Shown here piece after piece: positions 36,276-45,587 of a DNA stretch of 64,000 bases. The number at the start of each line of letters is the position of its first letter. Position 1 is the first letter of the stretch. Under the pieces are notes generated by a model. The model saw only the letters and a program-made list of their open reading frames with translations, did no database searches and was not told the DNA's origin. Source of the stretch: Nocardia terpenica (lineage in GTDB: Bacteria; Actinomycetota; Actinomycetes; Mycobacteriales; Mycobacteriaceae). The DNA lies in NCBI RefSeq assembly GCF_013186535.1, contig NZ_JABMCZ010000001.1, forward strand, positions 620,001 to 684,000. Direction: 5' to 3'. The translations under genes and the position numbers were made by a program.

Positions 36276-36941
36276 ATGACTGAAATCGATGAAATCACAC
36301 AGCAATTGACACGCTCCGCTGCCCACACCCTGCGAGCGGCGCGTTTGGCCGTCGACCGCCACCGCCAACGGACCGGACGCCAGCGAGACGAGGACCGCCG
36401 TGAACGCGAGCATCGCCTCCGCGTCTTCGAAACCCAATTGCGCACCACAGTCCTTCAGCGCCAACTGGCAGCCAAACAGGGCAACGACCAGATCGCTGCC
36501 GAACTTGCTGCGGTCGAACGCGATCAAAAGGCTGGTGAGCTGCGAGCACGGTGGGCTGCGGCCGAAGCGTACCGCGACACGGACCCGGCATTGGCCGACG
36601 CCTGGGCAGCTCGACTCCGAGAAGCCGGGATCGACCCAGAAAACGCTCGCGCGCTCGCAGATGAATTCGCCGGCGAGCCCATCGACTATTTCGACGTATC
36701 CGACGAGCAGCAGCTTGCTGTCGATCACGTGGAGATGGCATTCGACCTTGCTGAACCGCATACGCCGGCATCGGCGAATTCCATTGGCCGGGCTACCGGA
36801 GTGGACGACGGTGCCGAAGCTGCCCGGCTCATCGACATCGCTCACCCGTCTGACCAGCCTGTCGGACCGATCTCCGTCTCCCATCAGGTCCCGGCCGCGA
36901 GTACCCAGGCGCTGGACCTCGAGCACGTCGCTCAACTGTAG
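36276..36941 (+). CDS. Coiled-coil accessory protein with shared C-terminal tail
   Basis: A 221-aa protein, mostly charged helices (about 15-140: RQRDEDRREREHRLR and similar). The tail carries AARLIDIAHPSDQP and ends ALDLEHVAQL. Three of the next four accessory proteins downstream of the coupling-protein gene carry a variant of the LI-x2-AHP segment, and all four end in LDL or LDI. ATG at 36276 has an ATGGAGG ribosome-binding site. It lies just upstream of the coupling protein. Function unknown. Confidence 0.65.
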   Translation: MTEIDEITQQLTRSAAHTLRAARLAVDRHRQRTGRQRDEDRREREHRLRVFETQLRTTVLQRQLAAKQGNDQIAAELAAVERDQKAGELRARWAAAEAYRDTDPALADAWAARLREAGIDPENARALADEFAGEPIDYFDVSDEQQLAVDHVEMAFDLAEPHTPASANSIGRATGVDDGAEAARLIDIAHPSDQPVGPISVSHQVPAASTQALDLEHVAQL

Positions 36942-36967
36942 CCGGCACACGATCGGAGATCAGAACC

Positions 36968-38761
36968 ATGAGAGTGACCCGAGAAACCCGTCGTATCAAC
37001 AAGTCCGGCGTCGGAGACGAAGTAACCGTACTGTTGATCGGTTGCGGGGTGATGTTGGCCGGCCTACTCGTGTGGACCGCCTTGGCGCTCGGATGCTTGT
37101 GTGCCGGAGCGCCGCTGACAAAGAATCCCCCCGCCGCGCTCATCAAGATTGCCGCAGGAACCCAACCCTGGCCATGGCAATCGAGCCTCATCCTGGTCGC
37201 GATGGTGGGGTCGACGGCTGTCTGCGCGGTCCGCATGCGGCGGGCACGGCCGAGGAAGGGGCGACTCGACTATGCCGCCCGCACGATGCAGCCGGTGCGC
37301 ACACTGACCGGTGCCACCCACAAGGATGTCGCCGAAATGGCCCAGCGGCTGATGCCCGACGCGCTGGATGTCGCTGAGAAGTTCCCCGGCGTACCACTCG
37401 GTGATCCTGTCCAGGGCGGGGACGCCGTCGAGCTGAACTGGGAAATGCCCGCGACATTCGTCTCCGGCACACGGACCGGCAAGACGATGGCCTGGGCGAT
37501 TCCCGCCGCACTCGGCGCACCGGGAGCTTTGCTGGCCACGTCCAACAAGCCCGACCTTTACAGCCATACCCGCTACGGGCGTGAGCAGGTCGGCAAAGTG
37601 TGGCTGTGCGACTTGCAGGGCGTGACCGGCACCAGGAGAGCCGAGTTCTGGTGGAACCCGCTGCGATACGTCGACTCACTGGCCGACGCGCGAAAGCTCG
37701 CGTCGTTCTTCATCTCTGCCAGCCGCGAGGCAGGAGACCGCAAGGACGCCTACTTCGACGGTGCCGCAATGGATTTGCTGTCCACCTACATCCTCGCCGC
37801 CGCGTGCGCGGAGGGCGACCTGTTGCACACTGCTGAGTGGCTAGGTCGCGACCAGGACGAAACCCCGCTGCTCATCCTGCATCTGCATAACCACCACAAC
37901 GCCGCTCGGCTGATCACCGAGAAGCAGAGCCTGACCTCACGCCAGCGTGACGGCGTATTCGACATGGCTAGAAGGTTTCTCGGCAATCTGACCGACGAAA
38001 CTTACGCCCAAGTCGTCATCCCTCCGCGCCGCCGGATCATCTCTGTCTCCGGCGACGAGCAGACGGGCATACAACTGTCCAGCGAGGCGGATGACCACGT
38101 CAACCACGATCTTCCGGAGTTCGATCCGCGGGCGTTCGTGGACTCCACCGACAGCCTCTACGCCCTGTCGATGGAAGGCCCAGACAGCGCCGCGCCGATC
38201 ATGACGGCCCTTGTAGGTCAGATCATCGAGGCTGCCCTCAAATCGGCACGGCAGCGTCCGAACGGCAGGTTGCGGCTGCCCTTGCTGGCTGTGCTCGATG
38301 AAGCGGCGAACTGCTGCAAGCTCGGCGAACTGCCGAACTACTACACCTACGCCGGCGGGCACGGCGTCATCCTCATGACCTTCTTGCAAGTCCTGGAACA
38401 GGGCTTGGAGCTGTGGGGCGAACACGGGCTGTACAAGATGTTCGCGCAGAGCATCGAGTGCTACGGCGGCGGCATCGGCGACACCAACTACCTACGTCGC
38501 TGGGTCGATCTCGTCGGCAACCACGAAGTCGCCGACACCCAGGTCAACACCGGCCGCGGCGGCACCGGCTATACCCGGTCGTGGCGCAGCGAACCCATCA
38601 TGGAAGTCGCTGATCTGGCTGCGCTGGAAAAAAACCGCGCCGTCATCCGCATTCCTGGCAATAAGCCCACCTTGTGCCGCAAGACCTTCTGGACGGACAC
38701 CAAATTCGCGCCGGTCATCCGCCGGTCGCTCGAACTGTACTCAGGAGGGCAAGCAGCATGA
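36968..38761 (+). CDS. VirD4/TraG-like conjugative coupling protein
   Basis: A 597-aa inner-membrane ATPase that brings DNA (or protein) substrates to the channel. Two membrane helices (about 18-40 and 73-92) are followed by Walker A SGTRTGKTMAW (about 164) and Walker B LLAVLDEAAN (about 438). The C-terminal FAQSIECYGG...YTRSWRSEPIM region is typical of actinobacterial TraG-like proteins. Its stop overlaps the next gene by 4 bases. The downstream genes are candidates for its substrates or adaptors. Confidence 0.9.
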   Translation: MRVTRETRRINKSGVGDEVTVLLIGCGVMLAGLLVWTALALGCLCAGAPLTKNPPAALIKIAAGTQPWPWQSSLILVAMVGSTAVCAVRMRRARPRKGRLDYAARTMQPVRTLTGATHKDVAEMAQRLMPDALDVAEKFPGVPLGDPVQGGDAVELNWEMPATFVSGTRTGKTMAWAIPAALGAPGALLATSNKPDLYSHTRYGREQVGKVWLCDLQGVTGTRRAEFWWNPLRYVDSLADARKLASFFISASREAGDRKDAYFDGAAMDLLSTYILAAACAEGDLLHTAEWLGRDQDETPLLILHLHNHHNAARLITEKQSLTSRQRDGVFDMARRFLGNLTDETYAQVVIPPRRRIISVSGDEQTGIQLSSEADDHVNHDLPEFDPRAFVDSTDSLYALSMEGPDSAAPIMTALVGQIIEAALKSARQRPNGRLRLPLLAVLDEAANCCKLGELPNYYTYAGGHGVILMTFLQVLEQGLELWGEHGLYKMFAQSIECYGGGIGDTNYLRRWVDLVGNHEVADTQVNTGRGGTGYTRSWRSEPIMEVADLAALEKNRAVIRIPGNKPTLCRKTFWTDTKFAPVIRRSLELYSGGQAA

Positions 38762-39270
38762 GCGCAAGTCCCGAGCAGGAGACACCCGCCTTGGCGTACC
38801 CCTGGTTCGTCGACTGGGCCGAGGACTGGTTCTTTCCCCAGTACGCGCGGAGGCTCGCTTCCGGAAATCGGGAAGGCACCTACACCTGGTGTGCCCAGTG
38901 GTGGCGGCACCGGGAGGTCGCGGTGCGGATGGCGGCGCTGTGGCAGGCGTGGGAAGCCGCCCGGATCACCCCGGACGGTTCGGCCATGAACGGCTGGTGG
39001 CTGATGCACGCGGACCCGACGATGCGCGTGCTTACCGACGCCGCCAACGGCCCGATGTGGCGCTGCACACCCCAACGCCATGACCAGGTCGCGACCCTCC
39101 CGGTCGAAGCAGTACCGCCCGGCTACTTCCCCAAACCGCCCGCACAAGAGCTGTCGCCACAGCCGGCCCGATCACGCACCAAGACCGCAACCGGCAACGG
39201 GTCATCGCCAGCCGGCGGCCGACCCAGCACCAACATCATCGACGACCTCGACGACGGTCTCGACCTCTAG
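38758..39270 (+). CDS. DUF4913 domain protein ending in LDL
   Basis: A 170-aa protein whose core (PWFVDWAEDWFFPQYARR... through MNGWWLMHADPTMRVL) matches DUF4913, a domain seen in actinobacterial mobile elements. A flexible Pro/Ser-rich linker follows and the protein ends DDLDDGLDL. It is translationally coupled to the coupling protein by 4 bases, so a direct partnership is plausible. Confidence 0.75.
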   Translation: MSASPEQETPALAYPWFVDWAEDWFFPQYARRLASGNREGTYTWCAQWWRHREVAVRMAALWQAWEAARITPDGSAMNGWWLMHADPTMRVLTDAANGPMWRCTPQRHDQVATLPVEAVPPGYFPKPPAQELSPQPARSRTKTATGNGSSPAGGRPSTNIIDDLDDGLDL

Positions 39271-39285
39271 CCGAAGGACAAGTCC

Positions 39286-39786
39286 ATGGATCGCAGCGAC
39301 GAAGCCCTCATGCGCGAGGCATTCGCCCAGTACTGGCACAAGCACGAACGAGTGGAACAGTTGTACCGGGAAGCAGAAGACCTCGCGTCAGCCTGGCTGG
39401 ACGGGCCGCTCGCCGAGCACTGGCAGTATCTGGGTACAGCCGTGGCGGACTGGGTCGCCAAGCCCAACATGATGCGTCGATACACGACCCTCCTGGCCAA
39501 CGGGCGGACCATGCCGGACGTCACCACTGACATCCAAGCCCGCAGCATCTATCAGGCCCAGCTTCTCGCCGATCCCAACGGTCACCAAGTCGTTGCTCCG
39601 GAGGACCAACAGCTCGCAGTCGAGCTAGTCCAAGCGCGGACGCGCTTGGACGTGGCGGCGAGTTACCTCATCGACGTCGCCCACCCGAACGGCACCAGCA
39701 GGCCCGATCCGGTGCGTGTGGACACCGCCCGCGCCCTCCCTCCAGCTGCCGTGTCGGGTAGTGCGGGCAACGACCTCGACCTCTAG
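39286..39786 (+). CDS. Accessory protein with LIDVAHP segment and LDL end
   Basis: A 166-aa, mainly helical protein of no known family. The C-terminal 60 residues contain ASYLIDVAHPNG, then a Pro/Ala linker, then SAGNDLDL at the terminus. It starts 15 bp after the DUF4913 gene. It may be an adaptor or a translocated protein of the conjugation machine. Confidence 0.6.
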   Translation: MDRSDEALMREAFAQYWHKHERVEQLYREAEDLASAWLDGPLAEHWQYLGTAVADWVAKPNMMRRYTTLLANGRTMPDVTTDIQARSIYQAQLLADPNGHQVVAPEDQQLAVELVQARTRLDVAASYLIDVAHPNGTSRPDPVRVDTARALPPAAVSGSAGNDLDL

Positions 39787-39843
39787 CGCCGTGGACGAGC
39801 CGAATCAGTCAGTAAATCAACGTGATTCATGCGAGGACGTGAA

Positions 39844-40953
39844 ATGACACAGTCAACATCGGACACCGCGACCGAGTTCGCAGAACTCCTTTACTCCATC
39901 ATCGACACCTGGCGATCCAGAGACCCAGACGCCGGCAGTATGCCGGATGACGTTCGCAGACAGATCAATTTGGCTGTCCGCGAGGACAATCGCCGCAAAG
40001 CGGTTGAATACCAGAGCGCCCGAACGAAAATCGAGGCCGCGGTCCGCGACCACCAGCACAACATGCTCGTCGGCTACCGACCAAGGTGCGCTGAGACGCA
40101 CGACACCTGGTTCACCCGGCAACAACAGCTCGGCAAGCAGCGATTGGCGATCGAGCAGGCCATCAACGCCGAACCCCGGTTGACCACCGAGGACCGAGGG
40201 CAGGCAGTCGCGGCGCTCTCGGTGGCCCACCACGCGCCGAGCACCCCCGCGCTGCCCGTGTTCACTCCGCACCCGCCCACCGGGCTCCAGGCGCTGCGCG
40301 CCCGCGTCCAGGCAAAGCTCGCACAGTGGCGTGCAGGACAGCTCAGCGACAAGCAGCGACGCATGGCCGAAGCCTGGGAACAGGTACATCGCGAGCGCCG
40401 CGAACAAGCCCAACGCCTCGCCGGACCGGAAGCGGCTGAAACACTGGACCTTTCGCGCGCTCTCGGCTTGCACGACCACGGGGTGTGGCTCAGCCGCGAC
40501 ACCCACACTCAACAACAGGCTCAAATCGGCGAACTCGAAGCAACCGTCCAAACGCTGCGCACAGAAAAGGACCAATTGGCCCAGACGGTGGCGGAGCTAA
40601 CCGCGCGCCTCGACCAGCTGGTGCGACCGACCGCAAACCAGGCTCCGTCCGAGCAGCAGCAGAAGCCGCCCGAGCGCCAACAGCCATCTACCGACCAGGT
40701 CAAACCTGATCCTGCTGCGCCGGAGAACCCGGTTGTCGGCGAGACCGAGACCCTGTCGACAGACTCGGCGCTACCTGCTGACGAAACCCCGGCCGAGACA
40801 GCCGAATCGGACAAGGCCACAGCCGATCTGATCGGCGCGGCTCACCCGAATTTCGTTACGCCTCAGCCCAAACCGACGGCGTCCACCCAAACCACGGCCG
40901 AACACCAACATGTCGTCTCCGCACCGTCGGCTGGTGACGGCCTCGACATCTGA
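39844..40953 (+). CDS. Coiled-coil accessory protein with LIGAAHP segment and LDI end
   Basis: A 369-aa protein. A long helical region includes a leucine-heptad coiled coil (QIGELEATVQTLRTEKDQLA, about 225-260). It is followed by a proline/glutamine-rich linker, then ADLIGAAHPNFV and the end SAGDGLDI. ATG at 39844 is preferred over 39829 because GAGGACG lies 8 bp upstream. No enzyme motif is visible. Confidence 0.6.
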   Translation: MTQSTSDTATEFAELLYSIIDTWRSRDPDAGSMPDDVRRQINLAVREDNRRKAVEYQSARTKIEAAVRDHQHNMLVGYRPRCAETHDTWFTRQQQLGKQRLAIEQAINAEPRLTTEDRGQAVAALSVAHHAPSTPALPVFTPHPPTGLQALRARVQAKLAQWRAGQLSDKQRRMAEAWEQVHRERREQAQRLAGPEAAETLDLSRALGLHDHGVWLSRDTHTQQQAQIGELEATVQTLRTEKDQLAQTVAELTARLDQLVRPTANQAPSEQQQKPPERQQPSTDQVKPDPAAPENPVVGETETLSTDSALPADETPAETAESDKATADLIGAAHPNFVTPQPKPTASTQTTAEHQHVVSAPSAGDGLDI

Positions 40954-40967
40954 CGAAGGGGATTGTG

Positions 40968-41489
40968 ATGGACCCCGACGAAACTCTGCGCCACATACGA
41001 GAAATCGTGTATCGCCTCCGCGCGGATTTCTTGAACGACAAGGGCATCCAAATGCATCTCGGCATGCTTGTTGACCGAGTATCCGAGCTGGACGAATGGC
41101 TCAGCGACGGCGGAATCGCGCCGTCGGCGTGGACTTCCGACGGGCGGAAGCCGTTCGAATTGCCGCGTTCGCAGCGGATGCGTCGGCTGGGCATGGAGGT
41201 GTCCGATCACATTCTCCGGCTGGTCGACACCGCCGATGAGTACACCCGCGGCGACCTTCAAGGGGTCACCGAGGTTGTGGCCTACGACCTCGTCAACCAG
41301 GTCTTCCACATCGCGCAGTCTTCGCCGGACGCAGATCGTGCCGAGGCCCGGATCGGCCCCGCGTCAGCGTCGGACCTGATCGCCAAGGCGACTCCACGAC
41401 CTGCCAGCCCAGGTCCGATCGGTCGGCCTTCCGGCGTGGTGGACAACACGACCGCAGGCTCCGGCGCGGACAGCGCCTTGGACCTGTGA
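40968..41489 (+). CDS. Accessory protein with SDLIAKA segment and LDL end
   Basis: A 173-aa helical protein (RHIREIVYRLRADFLNDKG at the start). A disordered Pro/Gly-rich tail begins at SASDLIAKATPRPA and ends GADSALDL. It follows the previous gene by 14 bp. Unknown function; the tail relates it to the other accessory proteins. Confidence 0.6.
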   Translation: MDPDETLRHIREIVYRLRADFLNDKGIQMHLGMLVDRVSELDEWLSDGGIAPSAWTSDGRKPFELPRSQRMRRLGMEVSDHILRLVDTADEYTRGDLQGVTEVVAYDLVNQVFHIAQSSPDADRAEARIGPASASDLIAKATPRPASPGPIGRPSGVVDNTTAGSGADSALDL

Positions 41490-41610
41490 AATCGACCCTG
41501 AACTGGGAAAAGAGATACGATGGCATCGAATTCGCGACACCCCGGCGAGGGGCAAATAGATCTGTTTGACTTGCCGGCATCCTGGATGTCGGTAATCGAG
41601 GAGGACCAGA

Positions 41611-42231
41611 ATGTCACATCAGATTCGCCAGATAGTCGAGACGACCTGGCGCGAGCACATCGGGCTTCCGACGGAGTGGAGCCCGACGCAGATCGACAGC
41701 TTTCTGGATCAGCAGACGGCCTCGATCTGTGGGGAAATCGAGCAGCGGATGGGAACGGCGCAGGGTCCGGCGGTAGCGCGCTGGAAGCTGGAGCATCCCG
41801 GTCAGGAGCCGGACTACATGACATTGGTGGCGCTGATCAACACGGGCCGAGCGCAGGTGACCGAGGAAGTGTTGAGCGAGGCGCTGTACGAGAAGGTGCC
41901 CGAGCCCGAAGACAGCCGCGACGATCTGCCGGTCGAACCGGCAAGGCGGATGGTGAGCAGCTCGCCGGATCGGTGGAGGTTCCCGGATCAACGGACACCG
42001 GAACCGGACGCCGACCTCGACGCGCTGGCCGATCGGCTGCTGCCGAATCGGTCGACGCTGGTGCGGGTGATGGCGGAGCACCTGTTGCAGACGATGAGGG
42101 AGGACAACCAGCCGCTGCCGGACGTACGGCACGACCCGGCCATGTTGTCGTTCATCAACCGGCTGGAAGCCGGGATGCGGCTGGACGGCCAGCCGCTCGA
42201 CGGCCCCGGCGCTCTCGTCGAAACGCGCTAG
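41611..42231 (+). CDS. Hypothetical ICE protein (206 aa) in a contested reading frame
   Basis: Begins MSHQIRQIVETTWREHIG and has a strong GAGGAGG ribosome-binding site. Third-position GC is high, so this frame is likely the coded one between 41611 and 42231. A second open frame (from 41520) covers the same DNA and continues into the methylase/helicase. Composition of that second frame here (Gly/Ala/Arg-rich) looks like a shadow. No family recognised. Confidence 0.55.
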   Translation: MSHQIRQIVETTWREHIGLPTEWSPTQIDSFLDQQTASICGEIEQRMGTAQGPAVARWKLEHPGQEPDYMTLVALINTGRAQVTEEVLSEALYEKVPEPEDSRDDLPVEPARRMVSSSPDRWRFPDQRTPEPDADLDALADRLLPNRSTLVRVMAEHLLQTMREDNQPLPDVRHDPAMLSFINRLEAGMRLDGQPLDGPGALVETR

Positions 42232-42284
42232 ATCCCAACCAACTCTCGCTGCTCGACGACTTCGGCGCACAGCCGATCGACCCG

Positions 42285-43036
42285 ATGGCAGCGAATCCCG
42301 GTGCCACGCCGCTGCCGCCCACTCCAGCGGAGCTGCGCGCCACCGCACAACTTGGTGACCAGCAGAATCGATCAGCCCAGCAGCCCTCCGCGCCCGTAGC
42401 CGACCGAACCGGCACGCGACCCGATCCGCGCAGGAAGCCAGCCCCACAAAACGCGGACGCGGAACAGTCCGGCCGTGAGACAACAGAATTCAGTGCGGCG
42501 CAGCGGATCGAGCAGATCATCGTCGATGCCGGACTCGATGACGAGCAGGTCGAGAGTCTGAGCTTCGATCTGGAAGCCTGGCTCGATGCGTCCGCAGCGC
42601 AGTCACCCTACGCTGACGCGCTCCGAGAGCGGCTGACACGACGGATCGCCGAAATCCGGTCCCTGACCGGCGACGCCGCCGACACCACCATCGACCGCAA
42701 CCAGCCTTCCGAGGCCGGGCAGATCGATGCCGTCGTGCGGGAAACGGCGGCTGGCACAGATATCGAAGCGCCGGCCGACGGCGAATCCGATGCCGGCTTG
42801 CCGGAACCGGTCGATTTCGTGCCCGGCACGGCAGTCCTCGTACCGGACGATCCGAAGGACCGCGCCCGCGCCAACCTCGACGTCATTCGCCTACTCGACG
42901 CCATCGATTCCGAGGATCGTTTCGCGACGCCGGACGAACAGGCCGTTCTCGCGACATGGTCGGGATGGGGTGCGATTCCGGAAGTCTTCGCCCGCCAGGC
43001 CATTGGATGGGACGACGAGCGCGCCGACGCGAAGGC
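42285..43036 (+). pseudogene. 5' part of an ICE DNA methylase/helicase, cut by IS21
   Basis: The frame ends with TPDEQAVLATWSGWGAIPEV, a hallmark near the start of the very large N6-methylase/SNF2-like helicase proteins of mobile elements. Only about 250 residues remain before the insertion sequence begins at 43037. The original product would be several times longer. Start uncertain: the frame is open back to 41520, and NQLSLLDDFG just before the first ATG also looks coded. The 3' part is not found on the other side of the insertion. Confidence 0.65.
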
Positions 43037-43216
43037 TGCCAGCGGACACCGGATAATCCGGGTGGGCGGACAGGTGGCTCCGGGCTGGCGGACATGATTT
43101 CTCCGGATGGGCGGACATCTGAATCTCCGGGACACGCCTGAGTAAATGCGAAACGGGATCTTTCGGGCGGGTTGGCTTGCGTGTGATCGCTCGTCACCTG
43201 CGTCGAAGGGATCCCG

Positions 43217-44713
43217 TTGACCAAGTCCGACAGGGAGATCATGGAGATTCTGGAAGCGTTCGACCTGACCCGCTGCGCGCACTCGGCCGCGCAGCTGGCC
43301 GGTGTCGATGAGAAAACGGTGGCCCGCTATGTCGCGATCCGCGACGAGGGCCGCGATCCGCGGGTGAAACCGCGGAGGGTCCGTTCGATCGATCCGTTCG
43401 TGGGCAAGATCGAGGAGTGGGTGGACAAGTCCCAGGGCAAGGTCCGCGCCGATGTGGTGCATGAGCGGTTGCGGGCGATGGGATTCACCGGCACCGACAG
43501 GTCGACGCGGCGCGCGGTCGCGCGGGCGAAGGCGGCGTGGAAGGCAGGCCACCGCAGAAAATACAGGCCCTGGCTGCCCGAGCCGGGGATGTGGTTGCAG
43601 TTCGACTGGGGCGAGGGCCCGCGCGTGAAAGGGCGCCGGACGCAGTTGTTCTGCGCGTGGCTGGCGTGGTCGCGGTATCGGGTGGTGATCCCGTCGTGGG
43701 ACCAGACCCTGGGGTCGCTGGTGCTTGGCGTGGATGTGACATTGCGCCGGATCGGTGGCGCCCCAACGTATTTGCTCACCGACAACCCGAGAACCGTGAC
43801 GGTGGATCGGATCGCGGGGCTGCCGGTGCGGCATCCCGAAATCGTCGCGGCCGGACGCCATTACGGCTGCAAAGTGGAAACATGTGAGCCCTTCGATCCG
43901 GAATCCAAGGGCGGCGCGGAGCACACGGTGAAGATCGCGAAGGCCGATCTGGTGCCGACCACGGCGAATCTGCTGCCGGAATATGCGTCGTTCGCCGAGC
44001 TGGCCGATGCGTGCTGGGCGTGGTGTGAGCGGGTCAACGCTCGCCCGCATCGCGAGACCGGCGTCGCGCCGATCGCCCGGCTGGGGATCGAGCGAGCGCA
44101 TCTGCATGTGTTGCCGGCTGCTCCGCATGCGATTGCGCTCGGTGAGGAACGCCTGGTCGGTGACGATCAGACGATCCGGTGGGGATCGGTGCGGTATTCG
44201 ACCCCCGACGGGCATCAAGGCGAGAAGGTGTGGTGCCGGGTCGCCGGAGAGGAGCTGGTGGTCACCGGCCGGAACTCGGTGGGGCTGGCCGAGATCGCCC
44301 GCCACGAGTTGTCGACGCCGGGGCATCCGCGCATCCTCGACGAGCACTATCCGCATCATGCCGGCGGGGATCTGCCGCGGGTGCGGAAACTGCGGCCCCG
44401 CACTGCCACCGAGATCGCGTTCCTCGACCTCGGTGAAGGAGCCCGCCGCTGGCTGACCGAAGCCTCGGCTTCCGGGGTGTCGCGGATCCGGGCGAAAATG
44501 ACCCGGGCGCTGGAGCTGGCCGCGATCACCGGGCCCGACGCGGTCGAGGAAGCCCTCGGTGTCGCCGCGATGGCCGGCCGCTTCGATGACGGCGACCTCG
44601 CCGCGATCCTCGACCATCTGGCGAAGTTCCCGGCCGTCGAGGACGTGGTGCGCGCCGACGAAACACACTCGGTGCAACCGGGAACCGCCGGTTGGGGGAG
44701 GTTCGGCGCATGA
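43217..44713 (+). CDS. istA: IstA transposase of the IS21 element
   Basis: A 498-aa DDE transposase. An N-terminal HTH region (SAAQLAGVDEKTVARYV) is followed by a catalytic core with Asp in LQFDWGEG, Asp in LLTDNPRTV and Glu in KGGAEHTVK. It overlaps istB by 4 bases (ATGA), the usual IS21 arrangement. It appears intact. Confidence 0.92.
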   Translation: MTKSDREIMEILEAFDLTRCAHSAAQLAGVDEKTVARYVAIRDEGRDPRVKPRRVRSIDPFVGKIEEWVDKSQGKVRADVVHERLRAMGFTGTDRSTRRAVARAKAAWKAGHRRKYRPWLPEPGMWLQFDWGEGPRVKGRRTQLFCAWLAWSRYRVVIPSWDQTLGSLVLGVDVTLRRIGGAPTYLLTDNPRTVTVDRIAGLPVRHPEIVAAGRHYGCKVETCEPFDPESKGGAEHTVKIAKADLVPTTANLLPEYASFAELADACWAWCERVNARPHRETGVAPIARLGIERAHLHVLPAAPHAIALGEERLVGDDQTIRWGSVRYSTPDGHQGEKVWCRVAGEELVVTGRNSVGLAEIARHELSTPGHPRILDEHYPHHAGGDLPRVRKLRPRTATEIAFLDLGEGARRWLTEASASGVSRIRAKMTRALELAAITGPDAVEEALGVAAMAGRFDDGDLAAILDHLAKFPAVEDVVRADETHSVQPGTAGWGRFGA

Positions 44714-45483
44714 GTCACCCGAAAGCCCCCGCCCTGCCCGACGAGCTCGACGCGATCTGCCGTCGGATGCGACTGCCCTATCTGCGCAAGGCCGCACCCG
44801 ATGTGCTGGCCACCGCCCGAGCGCAGCGCTGGGATCCCGCCGAGGTGGTGCGGGTGCTGCTCAACGAGGAAGTCACCGGCCGCAATTCCGCCACCCGCCG
44901 GCAGCGCCGCAAGCGCGCGAATTTCCCTACGGGAAAGACGTTTTCGTCGTGGCTGCCGGAGGAATCCACCATCCCCGAACCCACGCAGAACGCGCTCGCG
45001 ACACTGGAATGGGTTGGGCGACATGAGAATTTGGTGGTGGCCGGAGCCTCCGGCACGGGCAAGAGCCACTTCGTCGAGGCGCTGGCCCACTCGGCGATCG
45101 AGAAAGATCTGCGGGTCTCGTGGTTCACTCTGGAATCCCTCGCTGTCACGATCGGCAAGGCCAAGGTCGACGGGTCGATCGCCCGCGCGGTCGCCCGGAT
45201 CTGTTCCTGCGATCTGATCGTGTGTGACGACATCGGCATGCTGCCGGTCGGCCAGGACGCCGCCGAAGCGTTCTACCGCGTGATAGATGCCGCATATGAG
45301 AGGCGTTCCATCGCCGTGACCAGCAATATTCATCCGTCCGGATTCGACACCATCATGCCCAAAACCTTGGCCACCGCGGCAGTGGATCGCCTTTTGCACC
45401 ACGCGCACCTGGTCCAGACAAAAGGCGATTCCCACCGGCTCGCCGAAGCCCTCGCCGGCAAAGGGGTGACGCCGCTGAGCTGA
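44710..45483 (+). CDS. istB: IstB AAA+ ATPase of the IS21 element
   Basis: A 257-aa DnaA/DnaC-like transposition helper. Walker A is GASGTGKSHF (about 114-123) and Walker B is LIVCDDIGML. Residues 1-100 carry the DNA-binding helices. ATG at 44710 is chosen because it overlaps the istA stop. It appears intact. Confidence 0.92.
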   Translation: MSHPKAPALPDELDAICRRMRLPYLRKAAPDVLATARAQRWDPAEVVRVLLNEEVTGRNSATRRQRRKRANFPTGKTFSSWLPEESTIPEPTQNALATLEWVGRHENLVVAGASGTGKSHFVEALAHSAIEKDLRVSWFTLESLAVTIGKAKVDGSIARAVARICSCDLIVCDDIGMLPVGQDAAEAFYRVIDAAYERRSIAVTSNIHPSGFDTIMPKTLATAAVDRLLHHAHLVQTKGDSHRLAEALAGKGVTPLS

Positions 45484-45587
45484 CCTGATTCAGCCGGAGA
45501 CCTGATGTCCATCAGCCCGGAGATCTGCCGTCCGCCCAGCCGGACCCGTCAGGTCCATCCGCCCGGAGGTCCAAATGTCCGTTGACA

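Larger units (their letters stand above)
43037..45587 (+). mobile_element. IS21-family insertion sequence
   Basis: Carries istA and istB. The imperfect terminal repeats are TGCCAGCGGACA... at the left and, read inward on the other strand, TGTCAACGGACA... at the right. TCCGGG and GGAC blocks recur inside both ends, as expected for IS21 multiple transposase sites. No target duplication is evident between the flanks (AAGGC at left, GAATG at right), which suggests a later deletion or recombination at one side. Confidence 0.85.

Noticed and set aside
41520..43097. Single 525-aa protein covering this interval
   Set aside because: Between 41611 and 42231 this frame has Gly/Ala/Arg-rich shadow composition while another frame looks coded; the last 20 codons belong to the IS21 end.
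42608..44797. Very long minus-strand frame over IS21
   Set aside because: Antisense to istA with its clear DDE motifs; typical GC-rich shadow.
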